NCBI RefSeq assembly: GCF_021602585.1
Contig: NZ_BQIP01000005.1
Span: 186,001-250,000, forward strand
Origin: Pseudomonas faucium
GTDB taxonomy: Bacteria; Pseudomonadota; Gammaproteobacteria; Pseudomonadales; Pseudomonadaceae
Reading direction: 5' to 3'
DNA length: 64,000 bases
The position numbers and the translations under genes are program-made. Shown piece after piece: positions 38,228 through 46,539 of the stretch (the stretch's first letter is position 1; every line of letters starts with the position of its first letter). The notes under the pieces were generated by a model. That model worked only from the letters and a program-made list of their open reading frames with translations, was not told the origin of the DNA and made no database searches.

Positions 38228-39697
38228 ATGGAATTCACCACTCAACACTTCATCGCATTGGCGCCGATGCTGATCACCACCATCACCACGGTGGTGGTGA
38301 TGCTGGCGATCGCCTGGAAGCGCAACCACTCGCAGACCTTCCTGCTGTCCACCGTGGGGCTGAACCTGGCCCTGCTGTCGATCCTGCCGGCGCTGAAAGT
38401 CGCGCCGCTGGCGGTCACCCCGCTGATCACCATCGACAAGTTCGCCTGCCTGTACATGGCGATCATCCTGGTGGCCACACTGGCCTGCGTCACCCTCGCC
38501 CACGCCTACCTCGGCGAAGGCTCCAAGGGCTTCCCGGGCAACCGTGAAGAGCTGTACCTGCTGCTGCTGATGTCGGCCCTGGGCGGCCTGGTGCTGGTCA
38601 GCGCCAACCACCTGGCCGGCCTGTTCATCGGCCTTGAGCTGCTGTCGGTACCGGTCTACGGCCTGGTGGCGTATGCCTTCTTCAACAAGCGGTCGCTGGA
38701 AGCGGGCATCAAGTACATGGTGCTGTCGGCTGCCGGCTCCGCCTTCCTGCTGTTCGGCATGGCCTTGCTGTACGCCGACGCCGGCAGCCTGAGCTTCGAC
38801 CAGATCGGCAAGGCCCTGGCCACCACCAGCCTGCCAAGCCTGCTGGCGCAACTGGGCCTGGGCATGATGCTGGTGGGCCTGGCCTTCAAGCTGTCGCTGG
38901 TACCGTTCCACCTGTGGACCCCGGACGTGTACGAAGGCGCCCCGGCGCCGGTCGCCGCGTTCCTGGCCACGGCCAGCAAGGTTGCGGTGTTCGCCGTGGT
39001 CGTGCGCCTGTTCATGATCTCCCCGGCTGCCAGCAGCGGCGTGCTGAGCACCGTACTGGCAGTCATCGCGGTGGCCTCGATCCTGATCGGCAACCTGCTG
39101 GCGCTGACCCAGAGCAACCTCAAGCGCCTGCTCGGTTACTCGTCCATCGCCCACTTCGGCTACCTGCTGATCGCCCTGGTCGCCAGCAAGGGCCTGGCCC
39201 TGGAAGCCATGGGCGTGTACCTGGTCACCTACGTGATCACAAGCCTTGGCGCATTCGGTGTCATCACCCTGATGTCTTCGCCTTACGGTGGCCGTGATGC
39301 CGATGCGCTGTACGAGTACCGCGGCCTGTTCTGGCGCCGCCCGTACCTGACTGCGGTGCTGACCGTGATGATGCTGTCGCTGGCGGGCATCCCGCTGACC
39401 GCAGGCTTCATCGGCAAGTTCTACATCATCGCCACCGGCGTCGAGTCGCAGCTGTGGTGGCTGGTCGGCGCCCTGGTGATCGGCAGTGCCATCGGCGTGT
39501 ACTACTACCTGCGCGTGATGGTCACCCTGTACCTGGTAGAGCCGAACCTGCGTCGCCACGACGCCCCACTGAAGTGGGAACAGCGCACCGGTGGCGTGAT
39601 GTTGCTGGCCATCGCCATCCTGGCGTTCGTGCTGGGCGTCTACCCGCAACCGCTGCTGGAGATGGTCCAGCAAGCAGGTCTGCAACTGATCGGTTGA
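38228..39697 (+). CDS. nuoN: NADH-quinone oxidoreductase subunit N
   Basis: A 489-residue ND2-type pump subunit closing the operon. [82 protein letters not shown] and [16 protein letters not shown] are the landmarks. The ATG at 38228 (MEFTTQHF) gives the usual length; a longer frame from 38165 lies inside nuoM and is not needed. A strong terminator follows after 16 bases. Confidence 0.95.
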   Translation: MEFTTQHFIALAPMLITTITTVVVMLAIAWKRNHSQTFLLSTVGLNLALLSILPALKVAPLAVTPLITIDKFACLYMAIILVATLACVTLAHAYLGEGSKGFPGNREELYLLLLMSALGGLVLVSANHLAGLFIGLELLSVPVYGLVAYAFFNKRSLEAGIKYMVLSAAGSAFLLFGMALLYADAGSLSFDQIGKALATTSLPSLLAQLGLGMMLVGLAFKLSLVPFHLWTPDVYEGAPAPVAAFLATASKVAVFAVVVRLFMISPAASSGVLSTVLAVIAVASILIGNLLALTQSNLKRLLGYSSIAHFGYLLIALVASKGLALEAMGVYLVTYVITSLGAFGVITLMSSPYGGRDADALYEYRGLFWRRPYLTAVLTVMMLSLAGIPLTAGFIGKFYIIATGVESQLWWLVGALVIGSAIGVYYYLRVMVTLYLVEPNLRRHDAPLKWEQRTGGVMLLAIAILAFVLGVYPQPLLEMVQQAGLQLIG

Positions 39698-39706
39698 TCA
39701 GGATGT

Positions 39707-39741
39707 AAAAAAAAACACCCCGCTCTGCGGGGTGTTTTTTT
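39707..39741 (+). terminator. Rho-independent terminator of the nuo operon
   Basis: Ten-base stem AACACCCCGC / GCGGGGTGTT with loop TCT, an A-tract before and T-run after, so it may work in both directions. The convergent Ogr-like gene ends in the T-run. Confidence 0.95.
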
Positions 39742-40042
39742 ATCTGCGTGAAACAGACTGGGCAGCGCGCTTTGGGGAACGCTGCCCAGAGGCAGCATCC
39801 TCCTCCCGCTGCAATGCGGTGTGGCGTTGCTCCCTACTGGCGGAGGGTAGGTGCACCTGTGGGTTGGGCATGCCACTGGGTGACAGTTCATGGGTCATTT
39901 CAAACTCCGCGCGCACCGACCACCCGCATGCCTCAGTGGTGCATTGCAGGTAGGCAACCCGTAAAAAAATATGTCGTCCTTCGCTGGTACGGATACGCAT
40001 TCGGCTATTGCAATGGGGACAGACCAGCTTGTAAGTACTCAC
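39740..40042 (-). CDS. Ogr/Delta-like phage zinc-finger protein
   Basis: A 100-residue protein read from a GTG (STYKLVCPHCNSRMRIRTSEGRHIFLRVAYLQCTTEACG). The spacing C-x2-C ... C-x4-C and the order of residues match the Ogr/Delta late-gene activators of P2-like phages, which are usually about 72 residues long; here a hydrophilic tail is added. It probably activated late phage promoters. It stands in a short prophage relic and ends inside the nuoN terminator. Confidence 0.75.
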   Translation of the reverse strand: MSTYKLVCPHCNSRMRIRTSEGRHIFLRVAYLQCTTEACGWSVRAEFEMTHELSPSGMPNPQVHLPSASREQRHTALQREEDAASGQRSPKRAAQSVSRR

Positions 40043-40243
40043 GGCACGTACCTGCTAATGGCTATTGGGCAAAAAAGCTGTAAGGCTGATCGACAAGTTG
40101 CCGCGCTATCAGCCAAATCGATAACGGTTTTTTTCATTACACTACTGCTCATGCCAGGATTTCTCCTTTAAACGAAACCGATGTATTCATAACGAGTATT
40201 TTAAGCCTAAGGAATATCTTTAAACCAGCCATGGATATTTGTA
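40043..40243. promoter_or_regulatory. Divergent control region of the phage relic
   Basis: A 201-base AT-rich gap between the divergent Ogr-like and CI-like genes. It contains similar short strings (CGATAACGG near 40118, CATAACGAG near 40189) that could be repressor sites. No gene seen. Confidence 0.4.
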
Positions 40244-40630
40244 ATGAGTAACCAATCGCTCGCCTCAGTACTGGCACGCCTAAAGCTTCTGACCGGTTCA
40301 GATACCGATGTTCAGCTAGCACGGGCCCTGGAAGTCAGCCCTCAGACACTGAGCAGCTGGAAGGTCCGCGACAGTATTCCGTACTCACTATGCGTATCCA
40401 TCGCCCGAAAACATGGGTGCACACTCGATTGGCTGTTGATGGGAGAAACGCAAAACCCTTCGCCCGCCCAAACCGAAGACGGGTGGGAGAACGATGTGCT
40501 CGAGCGCTTGCGCAGCCTTTCATCGGCGGACCGGCAGGCCATCTTCCTGCACATCGAAGACAAGCATCGCATCCAGCGCCTCGAGCAACAGCTGCACGCG
40601 CTCGCCCAGCGCGCCCCGGGGCAGGCTTGA
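40244..40630 (+). CDS. CI-type phage repressor N-terminal domain protein
   Basis: A 128-residue protein with the Phage_CI_repr helix-turn-helix (ARLKLLTGSDTDVQLARALEVSPQTLSSWKVRDSIPYSLCVSIARKHGCTLDWLLMGE). A short helical tail ends in a leucine/glutamine-rich segment that may dimerise. The peptidase-like half of full CI proteins is absent, so it may be a small, non-SOS-cleavable repressor. It is divergent from the Ogr-like gene, as in P2-like control regions. Confidence 0.8.
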   Translation: MSNQSLASVLARLKLLTGSDTDVQLARALEVSPQTLSSWKVRDSIPYSLCVSIARKHGCTLDWLLMGETQNPSPAQTEDGWENDVLERLRSLSSADRQAIFLHIEDKHRIQRLEQQLHALAQRAPGQA

Positions 40631-40632
40631 GG

Positions 40633-40995
40633 CTAACCGCGTCGGCGCCAGCGCTGGATCAGCTCGCGCACTTCCACCGTATCGAGCCAGACCAGCACCT
40701 TGAGCGTGATCGGTATCACTACCACTGCGGCGACGAAGGCGGCCATGCCGCGCGACAGCATGGGCGCCAGCGACTGCAGCAACGGCTCGAACAGATAACC
40801 GACGCCCAGGGTCAGAAACACCAGCATCAACTGCTTGCGTATTGACAGGCGCTTGCGCGAAACGATGTTCAAGCGATCCCGCGCGGCACTTACCAGCAAG
40901 GCCCCGAGCAACGCGCCCAGCAGCACGCGGCCTTCCGACGTCAACAACTCGACGACTGCGCCGACAGCATCCTTGAGTTCGTAGTCCTCAGCCAT
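40633..40995 (-). CDS. Putative phage holin
   Basis: A 120-residue membrane protein with about three hydrophobic segments (VLLGALLGALLVSAA, LMLVFLTLGVGYLFEPLLQ, GMAAFVAAVVVIPITLKVLV) and a strongly basic end RELIQRWRRRG. Size, topology and its place right after a gpL-like gene fit a holin of P2-type phages, which permeabilises the membrane at lysis. Its ATG overlaps the gpL-like stop by eight bases. Confidence 0.65.
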   Translation of the reverse strand: MAEDYELKDAVGAVVELLTSEGRVLLGALLGALLVSAARDRLNIVSRKRLSIRKQLMLVFLTLGVGYLFEPLLQSLAPMLSRGMAAFVAAVVVIPITLKVLVWLDTVEVRELIQRWRRRG

Positions 40996-41365
40996 GTTCG
41001 ACCTCCTCGGAAAATGCCCGGAAAAAGCGCTCCCCATGCAAGGTGCGCCACACAGCAGCGGCGATGAAACACCGGTAACACACCGACAGTGCACGCCCTT
41101 GAGTGTGCCCGGCCAGGTCTTCCAGGCGCTTGTAACCACGGGCCCGCAGTGCCGCCCGCCAGCGCGCGAACTCCTGGGCGGCAGCGATGCCAGCGCAGCG
41201 CACCGCCAATACCAGGCGCGCCTCGCTGACGTCGTCGCCAAGGCGCAATCGCTCACGCAATGCACGCAATTCGATGCGTGGCCAGAAAGGATCATGGCAA
41301 TCGGGAAAATGTGCCTTGTTCATGGCCCCTGCGCCTTCAGTCGGCCGTTGAATCGGGATATCCAT
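40988..41365 (-). CDS. P2 gpL-like head completion protein
   Basis: A 125-residue protein. FWPRIELRALRERLRLGDDVSEARLVLAVRCAGIAAAQEFARWRAALRARGYKRLEDL and the later VCYRCFIAAAVWRTLHGERFFR resemble gpL of P2 (head completion/stabilisation). Start ATG 41365 has a perfect AGGAGG five bases upstream; ATG 41323 is the alternative. In P2 gene L is followed by X and holin Y, so the L-holin order is preserved. No other capsid genes remain, so this is a relic. Confidence 0.7.
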   Translation of the reverse strand: MDIPIQRPTEGAGAMNKAHFPDCHDPFWPRIELRALRERLRLGDDVSEARLVLAVRCAGIAAAQEFARWRAALRARGYKRLEDLAGHTQGRALSVCYRCFIAAAVWRTLHGERFFRAFSEEVEHG

Positions 41366-41375
41366 GTACGCCTCC

Positions 41376-41624
41376 TCAGGCTTCGGCCAACATGCCGTAG
41401 CGAATGGCCTTGATCACCGCCGCGATGCGGGTGGGGACAGCGAATTTGCGCAGGATGTTGGACACATGGAAATTGACCGTCGATTCCTTGCACTGCAGGA
41501 TCTGGCCGATCTCCCACGAGCTCTTGCCATAGGCGCACCACAGCAGCACCTGCTGTTCTCGAGGCGTGAGGCGGACCGGCACATCGATTGCGCTGTCGGC
41601 AATCAATCGCTCACTGTTTTTCAT
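41376..41624 (-). CDS. HTH-only LuxR-type regulator
   Basis: An 82-residue protein that is almost only a GerE/LuxR DNA-binding domain (VRLTPREQQVLLWCAYGKSSWEIGQILQCKESTVNFHVSNILRKFAVPTRIAAVIKAIRYGML). The sequence is closest to quorum-sensing LuxR/RhlR-type C-termini, but no acyl-homoserine-lactone domain precedes it. A GAGGAG site fits ATG 41624 (spacing 7); ATG 41627 is adjacent. It lies ten bases before the gpL-like gene on the same strand, suggesting one transcript. Confidence 0.8.
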   Translation of the reverse strand: MKNSERLIADSAIDVPVRLTPREQQVLLWCAYGKSSWEIGQILQCKESTVNFHVSNILRKFAVPTRIAAVIKAIRYGMLAEA

Positions 41625-41723
41625 CATCGAACTCCTCAACCATCGCCAACTGCGACAACCAATCGTGCTGCCGCCCTGCAATGCACATTACGAAGCGCCA
41701 CTGCCCGGCACTACTCGCACGCT

Positions 41724-41755
41724 TTGTAGCACCTCGCCCTACAAGACTTGTCTTG
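41724..41755. promoter_or_regulatory. Two dyads between luxR-like and TonB receptor genes
   Basis: TTGTAG (41724-41729) with CTACAA (41739-41744), nine bases apart, and CAAGAC (41742-41747) with GTCTTG (41750-41755), two bases apart, are perfect inverted repeats that overlap. They sit in the 228-base divergent gap and are possible operator sites. Confidence 0.4.
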
Positions 41756-41852
41756 AACCACGGCTGCAAAAGGCTGAAATTGCGCGTGCTCTGAACGTCA
41801 TTTCGCTCGTCACAACGCCGTTGCCTGTCTGCCCTTCGCCTGGAGTTGTACG

Positions 41853-43916
41853 ATGCGTCCTGTCTTGCCCCTTTCGTCATGCCTCGGCCTTGTGGCTGCT
41901 TTTTCTGCAGGGCCCGGCGCGGCAGCGCCCTCGCTCGAACTGGGCCAGCTGCTGATCAATGACCAGGAGCAAAGCGAGCTGGAGTACGCCCGCGAGCGCC
42001 TCCAGGCGATACCCGGCGCCAGCAACCTGGTGGACATGCAGCACGTCGAGCAGGGCCGGGTGGCCAGCAACCAGGATGTACTGGCCTACCAGCCCGGGGT
42101 GTTCGCCCAGTCGGCGGGCAACGATGGCATCAAGCTGTCGATCCGTGGCTCGGGCATCAACCGCGCACCCGGCGCCCACGGCTCCGGCGTGTACACGATG
42201 TTCGACGGCCTGCCCCTTACCGGCCCCGGCGGCACACCTTATGAATTGTTCGAGCCGCTGTGGCTGAGCCGCGCCGAGGTGCTGCGCGGCGCCAACGGCT
42301 TCGACCAGGGCGCCTTGGCCCTGGGCGGGGCGATCAACTACGTGACCCACACCGGCTACGATGCCGCGCCGCTGCAGGTGCGCTACGAGGCTGGCAGCCG
42401 CGGCTACCAGCACCGCCATGTCAGCTCCGGCCAGGTACTGGGCAACCTCGACTACTACGTGGCCCTGACCGACTCCGAATACGATGGCTACCAGGCCCAC
42501 AGCAGCGGCAGCGCCAAGGGCATCGCCGCCAATATCGGCTACCGCTTCAACCCCAACCTGGAAACACGCTTCTACCTGCGCTACCGGGAAACCGAAAACG
42601 ACCTGGCCGGGCGCCTGACCAAGCAGCAGATCAAGCACGACCCACGTGCCGCCAACGCCGCCTACCTGGCCCGCGACGACAGCCGCCCGCAACCGGGCAG
42701 CACCTGGGTCGGCAACAAGACCACCTTCTACCTTGAAGACGACGCCCGCGTGGAAGCCGGGCTGGTCTATCACGACTACCCGATGGATCTGCGCGAAGGC
42801 CCGATGCGCCTGAAGGTCGCCTACTCCGACGTCAGCGGCACGCTGAACTACCTGCGCCGCGACACGCTGCTGGGCCACGAGAGCAAGACCACGATCGGCT
42901 GGCGCACCACCAAGCACCTGCCCAACAGCGGCGCCTCGCAGTTTGCCCGCAGCAGCGGCGACAATTTCGGCGCCCGCGTGCGCGACTTCAGCTACCAGGG
43001 CTCGGACACGGTGCTGCACGTCGGCAACGACCTGGAGCTGATCCCCGACCTGTGGCTGACCACGGGCCTGGCGATGATCTACACCCGCCGCGAAAGTGAC
43101 GTGACCTACCCCGCCAGTGGCGGCAAGGTCAGCCAGCATGACTGGGACTACGCGCCGCGCCTGGGGCTGCGATACGACATCAGCCCGGCCCTGCAGGTGT
43201 ACGGCAACCTCAGCCGCTCGGTGGAGCCGCCGCACCCTTGGGCGCTGATCTGGAGTGCGCCGGTCAGCACCCAGCCGATCGAGATGCAGAACCAGACCGC
43301 CACCACCCTGGAGCTCGGCGCGCGCGGGGATTCGGCACTGGGCCGTTGGGACCTGGCCTGGTACTACTCGCAGGTTCGCCATGAACTGCTGGCCGTGGAG
43401 ATCGTGCCGGGCGTGCTGCCCAAGGAGTTCAACGCCAGCGCCACGGTGCACCAGGGCGTCGAGGCGGGCCTGGACAGCACCCTCTGGGAACGCGCCGGCA
43501 GCGGCAAGTTGAGCCTGCGCCAGGCCTACACCTTCAGTGACTTCCATTACCGCGACGACGACCAGTTCGGCGACAACCGTCTGCCTGGCATCCCCATGCA
43601 CTACTACCAGGCCGAGCTGCGCTACGACTGGCCGAGCGGTTTCTATGCCGGGGTCAATACGCAGATGGCGTCCAAGGTGCAGGTCGACTATGCCAACAGC
43701 TACCACGCCGACGCCTACGCGCTGCTGGGCGCTCGCCTGGGCTGGAACTCGCCCAAGCAGGACTGGCAAACCTGGCTGGACCTGCGCAACCTGACCAACG
43801 AGCGCTACGCGGCGACGGTGACGCCCGGCTACAACGACGCCGGGCAGGACATCGCCCGCTCGACGCCGGGGGAAGGGTTTGCTGCGTATGTGGGGGTTTC
43901 GTACAGCTTTCGCTGA
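41853..43916 (+). CDS. TonB-dependent outer-membrane receptor, FecA-like
   Basis: A 687-residue outer-membrane gated channel with a short signal peptide. The plug has SNQDVLAYQPGVFAQSAGNDGIKLSIRGSGINRAPG, LPLTGPGG and AEVLRGANGFDQGALALGGAINYVTHTG. The barrel follows to the terminal YVGVSYSFR, ending in the aromatic-residue signature. It lacks the STN signalling domain and has no sigma/anti-sigma partner, so it transports only. The FecA-like plug suggests a ferric chelate, but the ligand is not known. GGAG sits seven bases before the ATG. Confidence 0.85.
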   Translation: MRPVLPLSSCLGLVAAFSAGPGAAAPSLELGQLLINDQEQSELEYARERLQAIPGASNLVDMQHVEQGRVASNQDVLAYQPGVFAQSAGNDGIKLSIRGSGINRAPGAHGSGVYTMFDGLPLTGPGGTPYELFEPLWLSRAEVLRGANGFDQGALALGGAINYVTHTGYDAAPLQVRYEAGSRGYQHRHVSSGQVLGNLDYYVALTDSEYDGYQAHSSGSAKGIAANIGYRFNPNLETRFYLRYRETENDLAGRLTKQQIKHDPRAANAAYLARDDSRPQPGSTWVGNKTTFYLEDDARVEAGLVYHDYPMDLREGPMRLKVAYSDVSGTLNYLRRDTLLGHESKTTIGWRTTKHLPNSGASQFARSSGDNFGARVRDFSYQGSDTVLHVGNDLELIPDLWLTTGLAMIYTRRESDVTYPASGGKVSQHDWDYAPRLGLRYDISPALQVYGNLSRSVEPPHPWALIWSAPVSTQPIEMQNQTATTLELGARGDSALGRWDLAWYYSQVRHELLAVEIVPGVLPKEFNASATVHQGVEAGLDSTLWERAGSGKLSLRQAYTFSDFHYRDDDQFGDNRLPGIPMHYYQAELRYDWPSGFYAGVNTQMASKVQVDYANSYHADAYALLGARLGWNSPKQDWQTWLDLRNLTNERYAATVTPGYNDAGQDIARSTPGEGFAAYVGVSYSFR

Positions 43917-43925
43917 AGCAGCCGC

Positions 43926-44990
43926 CTATTGAGGCAACTGCACCTGCGGCTTGGTGGCGGCGAAGATCGCCCAGCTCGACAAGAACAGGGCCGCGATCAA
44001 CGGCCCGATCACGAAGCCGTTGAGCCCGAACACCGCCAGCCCGCCCAGGGTGGACACCAGGATCAGGTAGTCCGGCATCCGCGTGTCCTTGCCCACCAGG
44101 ATCGGCCGCAGCACGTTGTCCACCAGGCCGATCACCAGCACGCCAAAGGCCGTCAGGATGATCCCCTGCAAAATCGCTCCCGTCAGCAGGAAGTAAGCGG
44201 CCACCGGCGCCCAGATGATCCCGGCGCCGACCGCCGGCAGCAGTGACAAGAACGCCATCATCACCGCCCAGACCAGTGCGCTGGGGATGTCCAGCACCCA
44301 GAAGATGAAGCCGCCCAGCGCCCCCTGGGTAATGGCCACCAGCACGTTGCCTTTCACCGTGGCCCGCACCACCCGGTTGAACTTCAATTGCAGCCTGCGC
44401 TTCTGGTGCTCGGGCAACGGCACGGCAAGGCGCACCTGGCGCGCCACCTCGGCGCCCTCGCGAAGAAAGAAGAACAACAGGTACACCATGATGCCGAAGC
44501 TCACCAGGAAGTCGAACGTGCCCTGGCCGAAGCTGTATGCCTGGCCGGCCAGCACCTGGCTGCCTTGCGTGGCCCACTTGGTGATCTTGTTCTGCAGGCC
44601 GTCGAGGTTGCCCATGCCCAGGCTGTCCAGGCCATGCTGGGCGAACGCCGGCAGCATGTGCTTGCCGCGCGTGACAAAACCGGCAATGTCCAGTTGCCCG
44701 CTTTCGATGCGCTGGTACAGGTTGGCGCCCTCCTGCACCAGCAGCGCGCTGGTGATGATGACCGGCAGCACCGCCACCACCAGGCAGACCAGCAAGGTGG
44801 TGGCGGCGGCAAGGTTGCGCCGCCGGCCGAAACGCAGCAGCAAATTGCGTTGCAACGGGGCGAACAGGATGCCGAGGATGACCGCCCAGAAGATCGCGCC
44901 GTAGTACGGCAGCAGAATCCAGACGAAGGCAAGCGTCACCAACGCCAGGAGTACGGCAAGGGCTTTGTTCTGCAGCGCGGTCGCGTTCAT
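43926..44990 (-). CDS. AI-2E family transporter (PerM/YdiK-like)
   Basis: A 354-residue inner-membrane protein with about seven to eight segments. LVTLAFVWILLPYYGAIFWAVILGILFAPLQRNLL, FLSLLPAVGAGIIWAPVAAYFLLTG and GLVDNVLRPILVGKDTRMPDYLILVSTLGGLAVFGLNGFVIGPLIAALF are the family blocks. Members include TqsA (autoinducer-2 export) and Na+/H+ antiporters; the substrate here is not known. It is divergent from trhP and convergent with the TonB receptor. Confidence 0.88.
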   Translation of the reverse strand: MNATALQNKALAVLLALVTLAFVWILLPYYGAIFWAVILGILFAPLQRNLLLRFGRRRNLAAATTLLVCLVVAVLPVIITSALLVQEGANLYQRIESGQLDIAGFVTRGKHMLPAFAQHGLDSLGMGNLDGLQNKITKWATQGSQVLAGQAYSFGQGTFDFLVSFGIMVYLLFFFLREGAEVARQVRLAVPLPEHQKRRLQLKFNRVVRATVKGNVLVAITQGALGGFIFWVLDIPSALVWAVMMAFLSLLPAVGAGIIWAPVAAYFLLTGAILQGIILTAFGVLVIGLVDNVLRPILVGKDTRMPDYLILVSTLGGLAVFGLNGFVIGPLIAALFLSSWAIFAATKPQVQLPQ

Positions 44991-45054
44991 GGCGTTTCCT
45001 TCAGGGGCCTGAATAGTTAGTGCAGGCGATCACTGGAAAAGTGCCACTGACGCC

Positions 45055-45068
45055 TTGATTCAAATCAA
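45055..45068. promoter_or_regulatory. Anr/FNR box upstream of trhP
   Basis: TTGATTCAAATCAA is a perfect TTGAT-N4-ATCAA site. A TAGGAT at 45091-45096 would place transcription start near 45103, 41.5 bases from the box centre, the class II activator position. Confidence 0.8.
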
Positions 45069-45121
45069 TACGCCCCCTGCGCCAACGCCCTAGGATCCGC
45101 GACTTTTGCCCCGGTGCGCCC

Positions 45122-46492
45122 ATGACCCCGACCGCCAAGCCCGAACTGCTGGCCCCCGCCGGCACGCTCAAGACCATGCGCTACGCCTTCGCCTATGGCG
45201 CCGACGCCGTCTACGCCGGCCAGCCGCGCTACAGCCTGCGGGTGCGCAACAACGAATTCGACCACGCCAACCTGGCCCAGGGCATCGCCGAGGCGCATGC
45301 CCTGGGCAAGCGCTTCTACGTGGTGGTCAACATCGCGCCGCACAATGCCAAGCTCAAGACCTTCCTCAAGGACCTGGCACCGGTGGTGGCGATGGCGCCG
45401 GATGCGCTGATCATGTCCGACCCTGGCCTGATCATGCTGGTGCGCCAGCACTTCCCGCAGATGCCGGTGCACCTGTCGGTGCAGGCCAACACGGTCAACT
45501 GGGCCAGCGTGCAGTTCTGGCAGGGCCTGGGGTTGAGCCGGGTAATCCTGTCGCGCGAGCTGTCGCTGGAGGAGATCGAGGAAATTCGCCAGCAGGTGCC
45601 AAACATGGAGCTGGAGGTGTTCGTCCATGGCGCGCTGTGCATGGCCTACTCCGGGCGTTGCCTGCTGTCGGGCTACCTGAACAAGCGCGATGCCAACCAG
45701 GGCAGCTGCACCAATGCCTGCCGCTGGAAGTACCAGGCAACCCCGGCCAGCGAAAACGCCACCGGCGACATCGTGCAGCAGGTCGAACCGACCCTGGGCC
45801 TGGGGGCGCCGACCGACCAGGTGTTCCTGCTGCAGGAAAGCAACCGCCCCGGTACCGAACTGCCCGCCTTCGAAGACGAGCACGGCACCTACATCATGAA
45901 CGCCAAGGACCTGCGCGCCATCCAGCACGTCGGGCGGCTGGCGGCCATGGGCGTGCATTCGCTGAAGATCGAGGGCCGCACCAAGTCGCACTTCTACTGC
46001 GCCCGTGCCGTGCAGTCGTACCGCCAGGCGATCGACGATGCCGTGGCTGGGCGGCCGTTCGACATGGCCCTGATGGACAACCTCGAATCCCTGGCCCAGC
46101 GCGGCTACACCGAAGGTTTCCTGCGCCGCCATGTGCACGACGAATACCAGAACTACCTGCGCGGCAACTCGCTGTCCGAGCGCCAGCAGTTCGTCGGCGA
46201 ACTGACCGGGGCCCGGATTGACGGCCTGGCCGAGGTCAAGGTGAAGAACCGCTTTGCCGTGGGCGACCACCTGGAGCTGATGACCCCGCGCGGCAACTAT
46301 CACTTCGACCTGCACCGCCTGTGCAACCGCCAGCAGCAGGCCATCGAGGTAGCGCCAGGCGACGGCCATGTGGTGTACCTGCCGATCCCCGAGCAGGTGC
46401 CGCTGGAGTTCGGCCTGCTGATGCGTGACCTCGGCCACGAGCAGCCGGCAGCGCTGCCTGACAATGCTGTAATCCCCGCCTCAGCCAGCTGA
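45122..46492 (+). CDS. trhP: tRNA hydroxylation protein TrhP (YegQ), U32 family
   Basis: A 456-residue U32-family protein. The N-terminus ELLAPAGTLKTMRYAFAYGADAVYAGQPRYSLRVRNN and the block EVFVHGALCMAYSGRCLLSGYLNKRDANQGSCTNACRWKY, with conserved cysteines thought to bind an Fe-S cluster, identify YegQ. In E. coli TrhP makes 5-hydroxyuridine at tRNA position 34 using prephenate and without O2, while TrhO needs O2. The perfect Anr box ahead of the gene fits that oxygen-independent role. The last 30 codons contain a CopR-box-like sequence serving the next operon. Confidence 0.92.
   Translation: MTPTAKPELLAPAGTLKTMRYAFAYGADAVYAGQPRYSLRVRNNEFDHANLAQGIAEAHALGKRFYVVVNIAPHNAKLKTFLKDLAPVVAMAPDALIMSDPGLIMLVRQHFPQMPVHLSVQANTVNWASVQFWQGLGLSRVILSRELSLEEIEEIRQQVPNMELEVFVHGALCMAYSGRCLLSGYLNKRDANQGSCTNACRWKYQATPASENATGDIVQQVEPTLGLGAPTDQVFLLQESNRPGTELPAFEDEHGTYIMNAKDLRAIQHVGRLAAMGVHSLKIEGRTKSHFYCARAVQSYRQAIDDAVAGRPFDMALMDNLESLAQRGYTEGFLRRHVHDEYQNYLRGNSLSERQQFVGELTGARIDGLAEVKVKNRFAVGDHLELMTPRGNYHFDLHRLCNRQQQAIEVAPGDGHVVYLPIPEQVPLEFGLLMRDLGHEQPAALPDNAVIPASAS
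46459..46473. promoter_or_regulatory. CopR-box-like site upstream of copA
   Basis: TGACAATGCTGTAAT matches the copper-operator pattern TTACANNANTGTAAT at all but two fixed positions. It lies inside the 3' end of trhP, 66 bases before copA. Confidence 0.5.
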
Positions 46493-46539
46493 CAGGCGCC
46501 ACGGGCGACGATCGTGACTCTTCTGCATGAGGTCACGAC

